Source of the DNA: Euglena gracilis
Taxonomy: Eukaryota; Euglenida; Euglenophyceae; Euglenales
Length of the DNA: 64,000 bases
Reading direction: 5' to 3'
Assembly: GCA_039621445.1 (NCBI GenBank)
Contig: CP154955.1
Location: 44,353,540-44,417,539 of the forward strand
In this document: positions 1 through 11,624 of the stretch, piece after piece
How the letters are laid out: every line of letters begins with the position of its first letter
How positions within the stretch are numbered: position 1 is the stretch's first letter
Notes under the pieces: model-generated
What the model was told of the DNA's origin: nothing
The model's input: only the letters and a program-made list of their open reading frames with translations
Database searches by the model: none
Program-made: the position numbers and the translations under genes

Positions 1-524
1 GATAGACAGTATTTGCACGTGGTCATATTTCTCTTTGTGCCTGGTTGCATGTTTGTTTAAGAGTTAGTGAGGGTGGTGTTCCAAATTATTCAGTAATGAA
101 ATCTTTGAAATCTCCTTAAGAATGGTGGATGATGAGACAAGAGCACGATAAACCAAAATGCTTTGCATTCTGGGCAAAGGAATGGAAGGGGGAAAAAACT
201 AAGAAAAACACAAAATGTCCCGAATTTGCGTGCATTGTACATATGCGTGATGCATGCTGGGCATTTTGTACTTTGTCTCAGGAGCAGAGTTGTGCCGAGC
301 GAAGCCCCAACCTCTGAGTCAGTGGGAAGTCGGCGACGGATATGCTGCAAGAACTGTTGTCGAATGTCCTCAGCCGTCTGTCGGACAGAAAGGCACCCCT
401 GAGCGTGGGTGTGGGGAGGCTTGTGGGGCGTGGACAGCAGCTGGCCAGCCCTTCACCCCACCCCACTTGTCGACGGGGCGGCAGGTGGCTCAGATTTTGG
501 GGGGTTTGCTGGGCTGCATGTGCA

Positions 525-1347
525 TCAGAGTGGTTGAGGCAGGCTGCCACCCTCCCCAATGAAACACCGGAACGAGGGTCGGCGACCATGCTGAGCGTGG
601 AGCTGGAACGAGAAATCTGACAGGGCAACACGAAATGAAACGGTGTTTGGGGGCTTGGAACGACGTGCAGACAGGTGCCGACAGGGGGAAGGAACGAGGC
701 TGGACCAGACACTGAGACGAAGGGCCACCTCCAAGGCAGGGACACCGACAGGTAGGGGCAGGAGACGCTGGGGCACCGTGAACGTCAGCAGCTCGAGGGG
801 TTCCGCCGAAACGTCTATGTACTGCAGTAGAACCTGGGCCAGGGAGGGTTAAGGCGAGGGAAGAGGAAGAAAGAAGAAAGAAGAGGGGGACACCACGGCC
901 ATCGCCGCACACACGAGTACTGGGATGGGCTCACTTACTTGTGTGGATGGGCTCACTCAGGCGAAAACTGACGTGCATTAGAGAGTGCAAACTGCAGCGC
1001 AATGTGGCAGTGTGGCTCCTGAGCTACCCCAACACTACCGATGAACCTTGTTTCAGAGGCAAATCAGGCAGACCTTGAAGGCCAAGAGCTCCTCGTGAGA
1101 CAGGCAATGGTCGCAGGGGGACTTTGGGCCGTGTGGCATGGACACGTACACAAAGGGGTACCCGAGCAGCCAGCCGTTGATCAGGGAGCTGTGGGTCGCG
1201 TGGCTGTCATCCAGAGGGATAACCAGCCCTGACTGTTCCTCACCAGTGACCTGCCGACCGCAGAAAGGCCGAGAAAAGACAGGGCATATAGAACCCGATG
1301 GATTTGCAGCCATCCATCCCAACCCATGTGCAATCCTCTTTGTTGCT

Positions 1348-1428
<81 letters not shown>

Positions 1429-3094
1429 TAGGTACAATTATTTCTTGTGTCCTCCTCTATTTTTGAGCATCAACATTCCCAAATCCTGAACATATATTTT
1501 TTCCTGATTTTCTGGTGTTGGGAGGAAAGCAGGTCAATTTCTCTTCCAAAGCCAGTTAATCGGTCAGCTCTGACCAAATCACTATTTTTGGTCACTCTGG
1601 TCGCTGGTTGAAAAAAAAAAGCAACAAAACGCTGTGGAAAATTTCAGAACTTTTCCCACCTTCTGTGCCGGGCTACCTTGTCGGTGAGCCCGACAGTCGG
1701 AGAAACAGTCCCCTCTCCCGCGGGCCTTCCGCAAGGGGCCCGAGGAGCAGCAGGCGTAGCAAGGGGAGGGCGGACCGGGGAGCTTGGAGGCGGACCGGAG
1801 GGGCGGCCGCCCGGCGGTGCAGCGCGTCGAGGCACCGCCGCAGCACCCGCTGGCACTTCCGCCGCTCGGCGTCCTCCGCCAGGCGGGGCTGCGGCAGGCT
1901 GGCCCGGACGTTGACCAGCTGCACGCCATCCAGGAGGTCCCCCTGAAGGGCCGCAGAAACCCCCGCTGTGCCGCGCGGTGAAGGCTGATTGCGGGCAAAC
2001 ATTGCACACACACACACACACACCAAATAATGTGGGAAAGCAAACTGACGGGGGGACAACAAAATATCACAAAAAGTACGGTACCAAAGAATCACAAAGT
2101 ATCAATTGAAGACAACATATCATGAAAATATCAAATGCAACAAAAAGATTTGGTTCTCACGGAAGCAACTGACCGGGCAAAGGCCAGGGGGGGAGACCTG
2201 CTGCTCCTGGGCGGTCAGGTGGCCGAGGTGCACCACCAGCGGTGCCTCAATGGCCCCGAGGAGGACTGCCCGGAGGGGGGCGAAGGGCGGGCAGGTGTGG
2301 AGGTCGCTCAGCAGCCGCTCCACAGCTGCCTGGGGGTGGGGAGGCCAAAGCCGAAGGCACGTGCTTCACGATCCGGACTGACCCCGAGGTAGGAACGAGG
2401 CGGGAAGCCGGAAGAACAGGAAGGAAGGCAACACGGACCCTCGGGTGAGCTGAGCTGGTATAAAAAAAAACACAACCTTTTATATAAAAACGACAAGCAA
2501 CAAAAATCTAAAATTTTGCCAAACTCAAACACAAACAATTGCAAAAAAAAAAACTGTGTTCCACCCCGTCCGCAGTGCACGCCACGCCTGGGGCAGGACG
2601 CAGAAATCCAGCCAGCACGCGGTCCGCAGCAGGCTGTTTTTTACCAACCCCGGGGGGGGAGGGGGGTCCGGAGTGCCCTTGAGTGCCTGCCCAGGCAGGC
2701 ACTACCCTCCTGGGGGGGGGGTCGGATTTCGGCCCCCGCTTTCGGATTTTGGCCTGTGCCCAGGAACCTTCTTCAGAAAATACGCCATTTTCCCTAAAAA
2801 TAGGCCTCTTTTGAGCCTTCCGGTGCCTTCGCGGCCGGAGTGCCTGCTGGGCACTTTTGGCTGAGTGCCCTCACCCCCCCCCCGGGGTCGGATTTTTGTG
2901 CTTTGGAGGGAGTGCCTGCCCAGGCTGGCACCCCCCCCCCGGGGTGGGGTCGGCACCTGACTAAAAAAAAACAGCCTGGTCCGCAGGCCGCAGGTCACCG
3001 CCAGCAGCTGCTCCGCGACGGCCGCCTTGTGCCGCCGGGCGTCCGGCAGGGCGGCCACCGCCCGCCGGCAGTGCTCAACAGCGGCGCCGTCCAT
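525..3094 (-). CDS. Probable DUF4504 (C1orf74/UPF0739-like) protein gene, exon 1 split by a MITE
   Basis: Five minus-strand exons are proposed. Exon 1 runs from the ATG at 3094 to 2555 and contains a MITE at 2630-2978. Exon 2 is 2329-2198 (44 codons, GT-AG, phase 0/0). Exon 3 is 1942-1677. Exon 4 is about 1190-1074; its acceptor is uncertain. Exon 5 is 833 to a stop at 525, which may read past a further donor. Recognisable pieces are LLAVTCGLRTACWLDF (after removing the MITE), QLVNVRASLPQPRLAED, LINGWLLGYPFVYV, CDHCLSHEELLAFK and LELLTFTVPQRL. The GWLLGYP-VYV block, the nearby cysteine segment and the final FTVP motif resemble the DUF4504/C1orf74 family as I remember it; its biochemical role is unknown. 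The ATG at 3094 gives the open frame; an ATG at 3098 stops at once. The gene lies downstream of BUD23 on the same strand. The family call is moderate; that this is a coding gene is more certain. Confidence 0.5.
1350..1424. repeat. (CA)n(GA)n microsatellite
   Basis: A (CA)n run passes directly into a (GA)n run, inside an intron of the DUF4504-like gene. The long reading frames through it are artefacts of the repeat. Confidence 0.95.
2630..2978. mobile_element. hAT-type MITE (family CAGGCTG), copy 1, inside an exon
   Basis: The element begins CAGGCTGTTTTTT and ends AAAAACAGCCTG. It is flanked by perfect 8-bp direct repeats GTCCGCAG at 2622-2629 and 2979-2986, the duplication size expected of hAT transposons. 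Inside are self-complementary blocks around GTGCCTGCCCAGGCAGGCAC and runs of C or G. There is no coding capacity. Removing the element and one duplication (357 bp) restores an uninterrupted frame in the surrounding exon. Related copies lie at 45268-45577 and 62673-62977. Confidence 0.85.
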
Positions 3095-4561
3095 CCATTG
3101 GGAGGAGGGGGGGACCCTGCGATGGACCCCATACCACAGCCACAGTACACTGTGTGCACCCACCGGGGCGTTTTTAACGCCCCCCCTTATAGCCGGCGTT
3201 AACTCCGCTTCTGGCCCGGTTTGCTGTGTGGTTTTAACGACCCCTGGGGGGAGTCCAGCCCAGAGGCTGGAAACTTTGGGCTGGCTGGAAAAAGGCTGCT
3301 GGCTGGCTGGACCCTAAGGAGTGAGGTCAGATTTTCTTAAGCTACACCATGGCACTCACGGGATGGGGGGGGGGGGGCGAAATTGGCACTCGGCCCACCC
3401 GGCCTGATCAATGTGTCATGGCAACTGCTTCCTGGCCGAACATGGTTCCCCTCCATTGGTGGAATGTATCCCTTTCATGCAGAAGGCAGGAAAAATACAG
3501 CACTCTCGCAAACACGCACACACACACACACAAACACAAACATGCAAACACACACACACACACACTCACTCACTCACTCACTCACACTCACGCCTGCATG
3601 GGTGCTTCAAAAATTTTGGCTGCATTGCATCGTGCATTGCATAATGCACGATGGCATCACCGTTCTCCAATTGTCCTCCGACCAAATCCATCCGCGGATG
3701 ATTGCTTGATGGGCCGAACAAAAAAAATATGAAAATCACACCGGCGGTGTACTGGATAAGATCGTGGTGTCCACATATTCCAGTCAGGAAGGGCCATTGC
3801 AATTACTTCCCATGAAGATACAATGTTGAAATATATTGGTGCTTTTGGTCCGTTGGTCCGATTGATAGCGATTCTGAGAGCAATTATTTTGAGAGCAAGT
3901 ATCAAGTTGGTCAACACACCAGCAGTGTCAGATAAACAGATAGATAGAAAGATGCCAAACCCCTTCCCAAATAATACCCCCGGGGTGTTAACTTTTTGCC
4001 CGAAGTCCCGGTCCAATTGTTTAGGGATTATTTGGGGGAGGTGCCAAATTGTCGATTTTTTTTGAAGTCCCATAAGACCAAAACAGCACCCAAAACCTGC
4101 CTTGGGGTCATCTCTTGCCTTTCTCACAAAATTTAGCATTTTGAAGGCCAGATGGTTCAGAAAATCGATTTTTATCTGGATAGATGGATGGATGGACGGA
4201 TGGATGGACGGAGAGATAGACAGACAAACAGATACACAGATGGAAAGGTCCATAAATATTTACTATGGCAATGCCAGGCATTCCAACATTGTAAAAGTTG
4301 ATTAGCGCCCTTTTTCCTAAGTCCACACAACAATTCGCGATGGTGAATCTTTCTGTTTTCATTGGGTCGCATGTAACACAACAAAGCGGGGAACGGTTTG
4401 CAGGTATAGGGGGAACGGTTTGTAATCCGGAAAAATGACAACAGGCCAGTCAGGCCAGCCACGAGACACGCCCACAAAAGAGCAAAGTGGCACTGCGACA
4501 GGGCGGAGAAGGGGGATGGGAGGGTTGGGGCAGGAGGGGGAGTGAGGGGTCGGGGCAGCGG
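3095..4561. other. Intergenic spacer between BUD23 and the DUF4504-like gene
   Basis: No exon is recognised here. The spacer holds a G-rich block with repeated GGCTGGCTGGA motifs (3240-3315; similar blocks at 5395-5470, 21870-21960 and 41400-41560), a CA/CACT microsatellite (3519-3590), a dispersed repeat at about 3990-4165 that reappears at about 7795-7950 in a BUD23 intron (shared words include GAAGTCCC and CAGATGGT), and a (GATG)n array near 4181-4215. Confidence 0.6.
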
Positions 4562-7500
4562 TCAGAAGCGCTCCTTGCGCTTCCGGGCGGTGTACTTGGA
4601 ATTGTTGGCGGTCCGTTTGCCTTTGCTGCGGAGCTGCTCCTTCTTCCACAGGACCCACTCTCGCCGGCTGAGGGGCATCTTCTCTGGGGGCAAACAACAG
4701 AGGCCGCGGACGAAGGCAAATGTAAACCGTGCGGGGATGGCCCTGGGCCACAAAAGAAAGGTGCACAGCGGTGCCGATTACACGCCGACGGGAAGAAGAA
4801 GCAGGAAGGCAGGGGACAAGGTTCAGCCACCCGGGAAGACATCGGGAAAAAGGAGGGAATGTAATGTTTGGCATGTGGTGGCAGGCAGCGGAGAAGAGCT
4901 CAAAAAAAAAAAGAGCGAATGCATTCCTGTCCTTGTTCATCTCAGCTAATGCAAATTTCGTTAGTGTCCACGAAGCAGATTCGTTGCCGTTCCTGTCCTC
5001 GGCTGTAAGCTTGGGGAAACATGCATATCAGTCGCATGGAGTCATAGAATAGAATCATTGTGGACAGGCACACTGGATTTCTTGCCCTTCTTCTGGCGCT
5101 CGGTGATGTGGACGCTCTTCTTGGAGGTGTAGAGGTCCCCGCCCGCGGTGTCGAACTCCGTCCGGCCCGCCCTCGGCCCCTCCCCCTCGTCCTCATCCTC
5201 GTCCATGGAGGCGGCGGAGCTGCCCTCCTCGCTCTCCTCCTCGTCCTCCTCGTCGGAGTTGTCCTCGGCGGCTGCATTCTGCGGGGGAGCAGAAGACACG
5301 GTTTAGCGCACGGCGGGCGGTGGTCCACACCATACCATTGCGTATCGACCCCCGGGGGAGAGAGCAGGATCGGTCAGCGACCTCCCCCCAGAGGGTCCAG
5401 TACAGAGGCTGGGAAATTCGGGCTGGGTGGGAAAGGCGGCTGGCTGACCTCCCCCTCCCCCCATGTAGATCCCCCGGCTGGAAATGGGCCTGACCAGGGG
5501 TCGAGGTCAATTCAAAAAAAATATACTGAAAAAAAAACTTAGAAGCTGTCAATTACCAGGAAAATAAAAATTGACCCCAAATTTGAGGTGGGCAGCCCAT
5601 TTATAACCTCACCCAATTTTAACCCATTTTTGCATCTCCCAAAGCCAAAAGCACATTAATGTACAGGTGCCCTTCGGGCAGCTGGAAAATAACTGAAACT
5701 GGCTGGCAAGACTCCCAAACGAGGGATGAGGCCGAATTTCCCTGGGAGGGGGCCATTGTCCACTTGCACAAAAAGTCAGTCAGTGGTGAAATGGTGCTTG
5801 GGCAGCTCAACAACTGTCAGGCATAGGGCCCTCATCGCTCCTCACATTCTTTGATGACAATACTCAAGTCGTTTGTCTTGCATTAAGAGAGGGCAGGCCT
5901 AGCTGGCTTTACGATAGTGGACCTCGCCAGTCTTAGCCTTGGGCACGGTGAAGGCGCTGGCGGGGCCTGCAAACAGCACGAGGAAATACTTCTTCGCCCG
6001 GGTGGAGTGGGGGAAGTCCACCACGAGACCGCCCGTGAAGCCTGACCTGCCAGGACGTGATGTGACAAATCACAATGTGACGTTACACGACTTGAGGGGA
6101 CTTGATGTGACGTGGCATGAAATCAGGGAGTTACGGTGGTGCAACTGATACAAGACCCCCTTCCCGAACCTTTTATATCTACCCTTTTTGTGTCCTGGAG
6201 ACAAAGACGGCAGCCATTTTCACATGGTCAGCGTACAACTCTATGGCAATTTACTTCTGCGCCATGTCCAACCCACTGCAGGAAAAATCCTTGGGAGCAA
6301 CAGGGCTGGGCGGGAAGGTCCCAGGTTGGGGGAGCCGACTATCACACTGCATACACAGAAATTCCGTTGGCGCCCAAGGCGCCAAAAGGATTTCTTACCT
6401 AAAAACTGGAAATGCGTGACCTGATTAGGGTCCGCGCGGTGCAGCCGGGGGCAATCCACACCGCTCGCTGGAGCGGACAATCATATCCAGCTGTTGCTTG
6501 TTGGCGGGGTAGAACTGGAATACCGCGCGGGCCCCGCGGCGCAGGCACGCGAACAGAGACTGCGGGGAGCGGGGGGGAGAGAAAGGAGGGGATGAGGGAT
6601 GAAAAGAATGCCCTCCTGCAAACTGACCTGGCTCAGCTGTGACCCCTGAGGATGTGGACGCTTCGATCCCCAACGAGGCTGTTGGCAAATGCAAAGCAAA
6701 ATAGTAAACCCCCCCTAATAAGTGCACGGGTGTGCACATTTAAAGACGACCAGAGATGTGACAATGATTTCTCCTTTGGGAAGGTGCGCACTTTTTAGGG
6801 AGGTAGTTTCGGACCTTTGGGGGGCACTTATTAGGGCACTGCGCACAATTAGGGCACTGCGCACTTATTGGGGGGTTTATCAAATGCTGCTATTCAGCCG
6901 CCGCCTCTGTCTTCAATCGTACAAATTCCTATCCAGAGAGAGAGCACCCAAAGACCACATTGCCGCCGCCAGTCTTTTGCCGTCACACACTGGGAAACCA
7001 AGGCGAGGCCGGCAGCCCCATCATTCCCGGCCAGAGCCCCTCCCATCATGACGGAGTAGGTGAGCCCTGCGGGTGGGGCTGGGGACAAGGCGGGGGGGAC
7101 CATGAAGAAGCACTTCAGCCGGCGCTGGGGAACGTGGTCCCGCTTGTCCGCGTTGCAGAGCCACTGCAGGGCGGAGATGCTGATGCAGCCGTCGAACACG
7201 CCTGGGCGGCGGGCCAGAGGGAGGGGGGGGGAGGGTTGGCGGAGGAGCTGAGTGGGTTGGAACTCGGTTCAAAAATCAGAGCTTGTGATGAAGAAATACC
7301 TTTGGAGGCAACAAATGCGGGCCCATTCATGGATTGAAGCAGAGAGCAAAGAAATTTTTAGGAACTGGGGGTTTGGCACCTTGCTGCCCACCTCGAGAGG
7401 GAGGGAGGGGGAGCTCAAGAGAGAAGCACAACCATTAAAAAAGAAACAGCCATGTAATTTGATGTCGAAGTAAAATGCATAGTTTGATGCATTTGCTTTC

Positions 7501-10153
7501 CCACAGAATTGTTAATTCCTTTGCTTTGAGAATAAAGAATCATACTTGATTGAAACCAGCACATCCACAAACACGCACAACAAACCAGGACGGAAAGGCA
7601 ACCCCTCGCCAATATCTCGCTGAATCAGTTCGCCTTCTGTCTCTGAAGAAAATGGGATAGCAAATGAATGGTGAGTGCCAATATGCTGTGTTCCTGAGAA
7701 ATAAGCCTGAGTTGTCATCTGAATTGGGATGGCTGTGAAAGGCGCCCGAGGCTTCAAGGCAGGTTCCTGGAAGTCACTTCTGGACCGTGGTAAATAGCAC
7801 CCCAAAATTTTCCAAATTTTTTGAAGTCCCGTAGGAGCCAAAATAGCGCCAAAACCCCCAATTGGGGTCATTTTTTGTACTGTCTCATAAAATCCACCAT
7901 TTTTTAGAGGTCAGATGGTCCAGAAAAATTGATTTTTTTTGTAATTTGTTGTCAGAAATTGTGATTTTTACCTACAATTTCAGGTCAAAATCCGGGCCTT
8001 CGGCCCGAAACCGGGGGTGGGGGGGATTAACCTCGCTGAAGTCGGACCCCGAGGGGGGGGATATTATTTGGAGGGGGGGTATTATTTGGGGGGGGGTATT
8101 ATTTGGGGGGGGGTATTATTTGGGGGGGGGTATTATTTGGGGGGGGGATTATTTGGGGGGGGGATTATTTGGGGGGGGTATTATCTGGGGGGGGATTATT
8201 TGGGGGGAGGGTTTACCTCACCTCACCGCGTGCCTTCCAAAAAAGCCGAGAGCCAGATGTGCGAACTGCATAAATACAGAAAAAATGCACGAGCAAGGAT
8301 GGGTGCAAACAGACATAACACAAAGAAACATACAAACGCGCGCGTGCACACGAACACACTGGTACACACACACACACACATACAGGCAAACCCACACAGT
8401 CGCGTGCGGACACCCCCGGACAGACCGCGGTCCACTGCGAGGCGAAGCATGGACGCGGAGATGTCCAACCCCACCCAGTGGTGGCCCTCGGGGGCGGGGC
8501 CGACGGTTCCGCACAACGCGAGGCTGGGGGTGGGCGGGTCCGTGGGGGGGGGGGGGGGCGGGCACCCAACTCTCGGCCCCGGCTTTGCTCCAGCGCCTGC
8601 CCGCTGAGGCCCGTCCTACGCAAAGGCCTTTGGGGAATTGGGGCACGGTGACTTGTGGGGGGGGGGGGACGCAACATAGACCCTCAAAAAACGTGACGCC
8701 AAAAAAACAACAAAAAAAAGCACAAAACACACAAATTTTTGCCAAATTCGAAAAAAAGCAAAAAAAAACAGGAAAAAAGCATTTGTGTCCCCCCCCCTCA
8801 CTTGTGATGCACAAAACGGAAGGCGGGTCGGTAGCACAATGCTTTTTCCAAATGCATCTACAAAAAGAAGGTACCCATGACGACAAGGTTCGATTTACGG
8901 TTTCCTCATGCGTGCACGCCAGCAAAGTGGGTGCAAGCGTGCACGCTTGACCGCCAAAACATGCGCCAAACCCAACGCCTGAAGGAAGACAAAGGCCCCT
9001 TGGCCCCGCAGCCAACGTCCAACAAGAGCAGAGGCGGGCAGTCTTTGGGAAGTGCCAGCAGCTCCAGCGCCCTCTGCGAAACAAAGCAGGAAACCAAGGC
9101 AAAGCCCGACCGCGAGGGGAGTGCAATGGAGTTGCCAGTCGTTTCAAACCGTTGCTTTGGCCTCACTGACATGAAACGTCGCCACTAGGAGCCACCAGAT
9201 GGAGAAAATGTGAAACAATGTGTGAATTCCAGATGGTGCCGACAATAACCAAAAACACCCATTCCACCTGCGTTGCAATAAAACGCGAATGAACATGTGC
9301 AAAAAAAAAACAACGACTCAAAAAAGACAGTTTTAAGTTTTGACCCCATATTTAAAAAAAATCCGGTGCCAAGAATTTTTGGCCACACAGATCTTGAAAT
9401 TCAGTGGACATCCGGAGATACCCTTCGCCTTTTGAAATCACCTCACAAATGGTCAAACTGTGCGAACAGAATTATCATTATTGTCAATTCACTGCACTCC
9501 GTGTTGAACGAGTTGTCAGGGTTCAGGATTACAATTTAAACTTGACATCCAACTGACGAACAGCTACTACAGCACGCATCTGGGAGGGGCATCAAATCTA
9601 AACTCTCTGCAGAATTAAAGTCCCTTCCGAGTTGACAGCTCTGGCACGCAGTGTGGCGGGAGGGACAGGGACACCTTTGCCATGCTGGTCTGGATGCGCT
9701 GGATGCGGGTGTTCTGCATATACTTGTTGGCCTCATCTGCAGCGAATCAGGGCAGCAGCAACCAATCAGGCAACCAGAGAAGAACCCATTATTTGGAAAA
9801 TGGGCCAACTATTTCAGCCCAGCGTTGAAAAATCAAGAAGAATCATTCAAAAGATCGCCGATTAAAACCAAATCTCAAAGGAAAACTCCTGTAACAACCA
9901 CACTTGACAAACAATTTATTTGTCCAACATTTAAAAACGCACAAACACACACCACGAGGACAAAGACACAAGGACAAGGGCACACCAGGGCGGTCCTTAA
10001 GGAAATAAACAAAAAACTCCGCTGTCCCAGCACACTCAGTGAAAAATATACAGGAAAATGGGCAAGATATTTAGGCATTTTTCAGCGAGAACAGGTCGAC
10101 ATCGGCACACACAAAAACTCACGTGTAGTGTAGAGTGTAGTGTACGTGTAGTG

Positions 10154-10190
<37 letters not shown>

Positions 10191-10251
10191 CACACAGCAC
10201 ACCATCGTTGTAATAAACCTCTGGAGGAGCTAAGATTTCTGGGCGGGACAT
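4562..10251 (-). CDS. BUD23: 18S rRNA (guanine-N7)-methyltransferase, ten exons
   Basis: Bud23/WBSCR22 is an S-adenosylmethionine-dependent enzyme that, with Trm112, methylates a guanine of 18S rRNA during 40S subunit maturation in the nucleus. Exons on the minus strand are 10251-10203, 9736-9675, 9073-8991, 8523-8414, 7633-7586, 7201-7101, 6559-6462, 6046-5923, 5278-5074 and 4683-4562. All introns can be drawn as GT-AG, every phase joins, and the sum is 1002 nt (333 aa plus stop). Landmarks in order are [35 protein letters not shown] (SAM motif I), [50 protein letters not shown], an acidic linker, and the diagnostic C-terminus [13 protein letters not shown]...[11 protein letters not shown]. 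Motif I reads GCGAKG rather than the usual GCGTG. Introns are about 380-780 bp and hold (GA)n tracts and G-rich repeats. Donors of exons 3 and 8 are the least certain. Confidence 0.93.
8040..8215. repeat. G-run tandem repeat (GGGGGGTATTATTTGG)n
   Basis: About ten imperfect copies of a 15-18-bp unit made of a run of 6-9 G followed by TATTATTTGG lie inside BUD23 intron 4. Related CCCCAAATAATA motifs occur at 40500-40920, 62590-62650 and 63060-63210. Confidence 0.85.
10157..10182. repeat. (GA)n microsatellite
   Basis: A pure GA dinucleotide run in BUD23 intron 1, just downstream of exon 1. Confidence 0.9.
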
Positions 10252-11135
10252 GATGTAAGGTCCCTGCAGTGCCAATGAGGACTGCACTATTGCTCGTACT
10301 TTGAGTTGGTTCCAAACATTGCGGACTCACTCTTCTATGGTACACGACTTTTATGCTTTTATAATTAAAAAAAAAGCATAAACTGCAACTTATGGTGCTA
10401 GACTTTTCCATTTCAAAAAAGAATAAATTGCAAAACAAACAGAAAATGCACTAAAAATGCTGCATCGCACGTGCTTCGTTATTTTTGAGTCACTGCAAAA
10501 ATTTACTCCGCACAAACTGAAAATGCGAAGGTTTTTTCGGGTGCTGAGTTGCTTCGATCCCCACCCCACACCTCCACCAATCAGTGGTTGGGGAATTTGC
10601 AACAAGGCACATCAAAATATGCAATGTAAAAAAAAATGCAAAAAAATGTATAAAAAAAGTGCAAAAAAACTGCTAAAAAATGCTCCTAAAGCTCCCTGGG
10701 TATGTATTCTTTTCCACCAAAACAGCGTGGTGCAGATTTGCGAAATGACACGTTGGTTTGCGCAGTTGCATACACTTGTATTTTGCCTGTGCAATTGGCA
10801 AAAAAAAATTCGAAAAAGCCAAATGCATGTAAATCATACAATAAAAGTGACAATTTCCAAGGTTTTGGATTGCTCAAAAAAATGCTAATTATGCATCTTG
10901 CATCTCATGTCAAATGACGATTATAACGTGGTTTTTTGTCTTGGTTTGAAATCATACTCACCCCCCCCCAAAAGTTGTCAACAAACAGGCTACAACGGGA
11001 AGGGAAACAACAACCTGTTTGGGAGGCCCCTGGATTCTCCGTGCCCTTTCTTTCTCCTGACACATGTACGCGCATGCCGCACATTTGTCACACAACCATC
11101 AAAAAAAAAAGGAAAATGCAAAAAAAAAACTTTCG
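10252..11135. other. BUD23 upstream region
   Basis: AT-rich DNA with A-runs lies upstream of the BUD23 start. An AG about a dozen bases before the ATG (CACTGCAG) could serve as a trans-splice or 5'-UTR acceptor. I see no coding exon or other clear feature. Confidence 0.4.
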
Positions 11136-11362
11136 TCATACCAACTGACCCAAGTTAACAATTCTCTGATTTGGCATGGAAGCCGGTACGAGCCCAGGAG
11201 TCAACTTCGTGGGTTGCAAAGTGACGACCTCACGGGTAACTTCCGGGACCTGTGATTGCAGGTATTCCTGGCACAAAGACTCAATCGATGATCCGGAAGC
11301 TTCAGGCATTAGGCTCATGTCTCCTGGCAGTTCTAGCATCATTTGAAGGGTCGATGCCATTA
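11136..11362 (-). CDS. Possible first exon of an unidentified gene
   Basis: An open frame on the minus strand starts MASTLQMMLELPGDMSLM and continues through SIESLCQEYLQSQVPEVTRE to NQRIVNLGQL, followed by a possible donor, GTATGA. It reads like ordinary protein rather than repeat. No downstream exon is visible before the start of BUD23 900 bp further along the same strand, so it may be a stranded exon or a gene fragment. No family is recognised. Confidence 0.35.
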
Positions 11363-11624
11363 TTTGTTTGCCAAAACAACAAGCCCCATTAGCACGCACA
11401 AACTTTGCAAAAAGAAAGATTACACTGTTTCCGTCCGTTGATCACAGAATGGTTGCCGGATAAAACCAGCTTCAATTTTGGGGAGTTTCAGTGAATGAAA
11501 CAAAAAAAAACAAACAGCAAACAAACAGAGTGACAAACAGAGACAAACTTCCTTCGTTAGTAGGACGCTGGTTGCTGAAACTTGAACGCAACTCACAAAT
11601 GGGGGACATATTTTTCTGCAGTTC

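Noticed and set aside
342-620. Plus-strand frame MLQELLSNVLSRLSDRKAPL
   Set aside because: Protein-like start, but it overlaps the region of the minus-strand 3' end, has no splice support and reads into G-rich non-coding DNA. Left unassigned.
7862-8950. A 362-codon plus-strand frame
   Set aside because: It crosses the G-run tandem repeat and lies antisense to a BUD23 exon; its glycine-rich text comes from the repeat.
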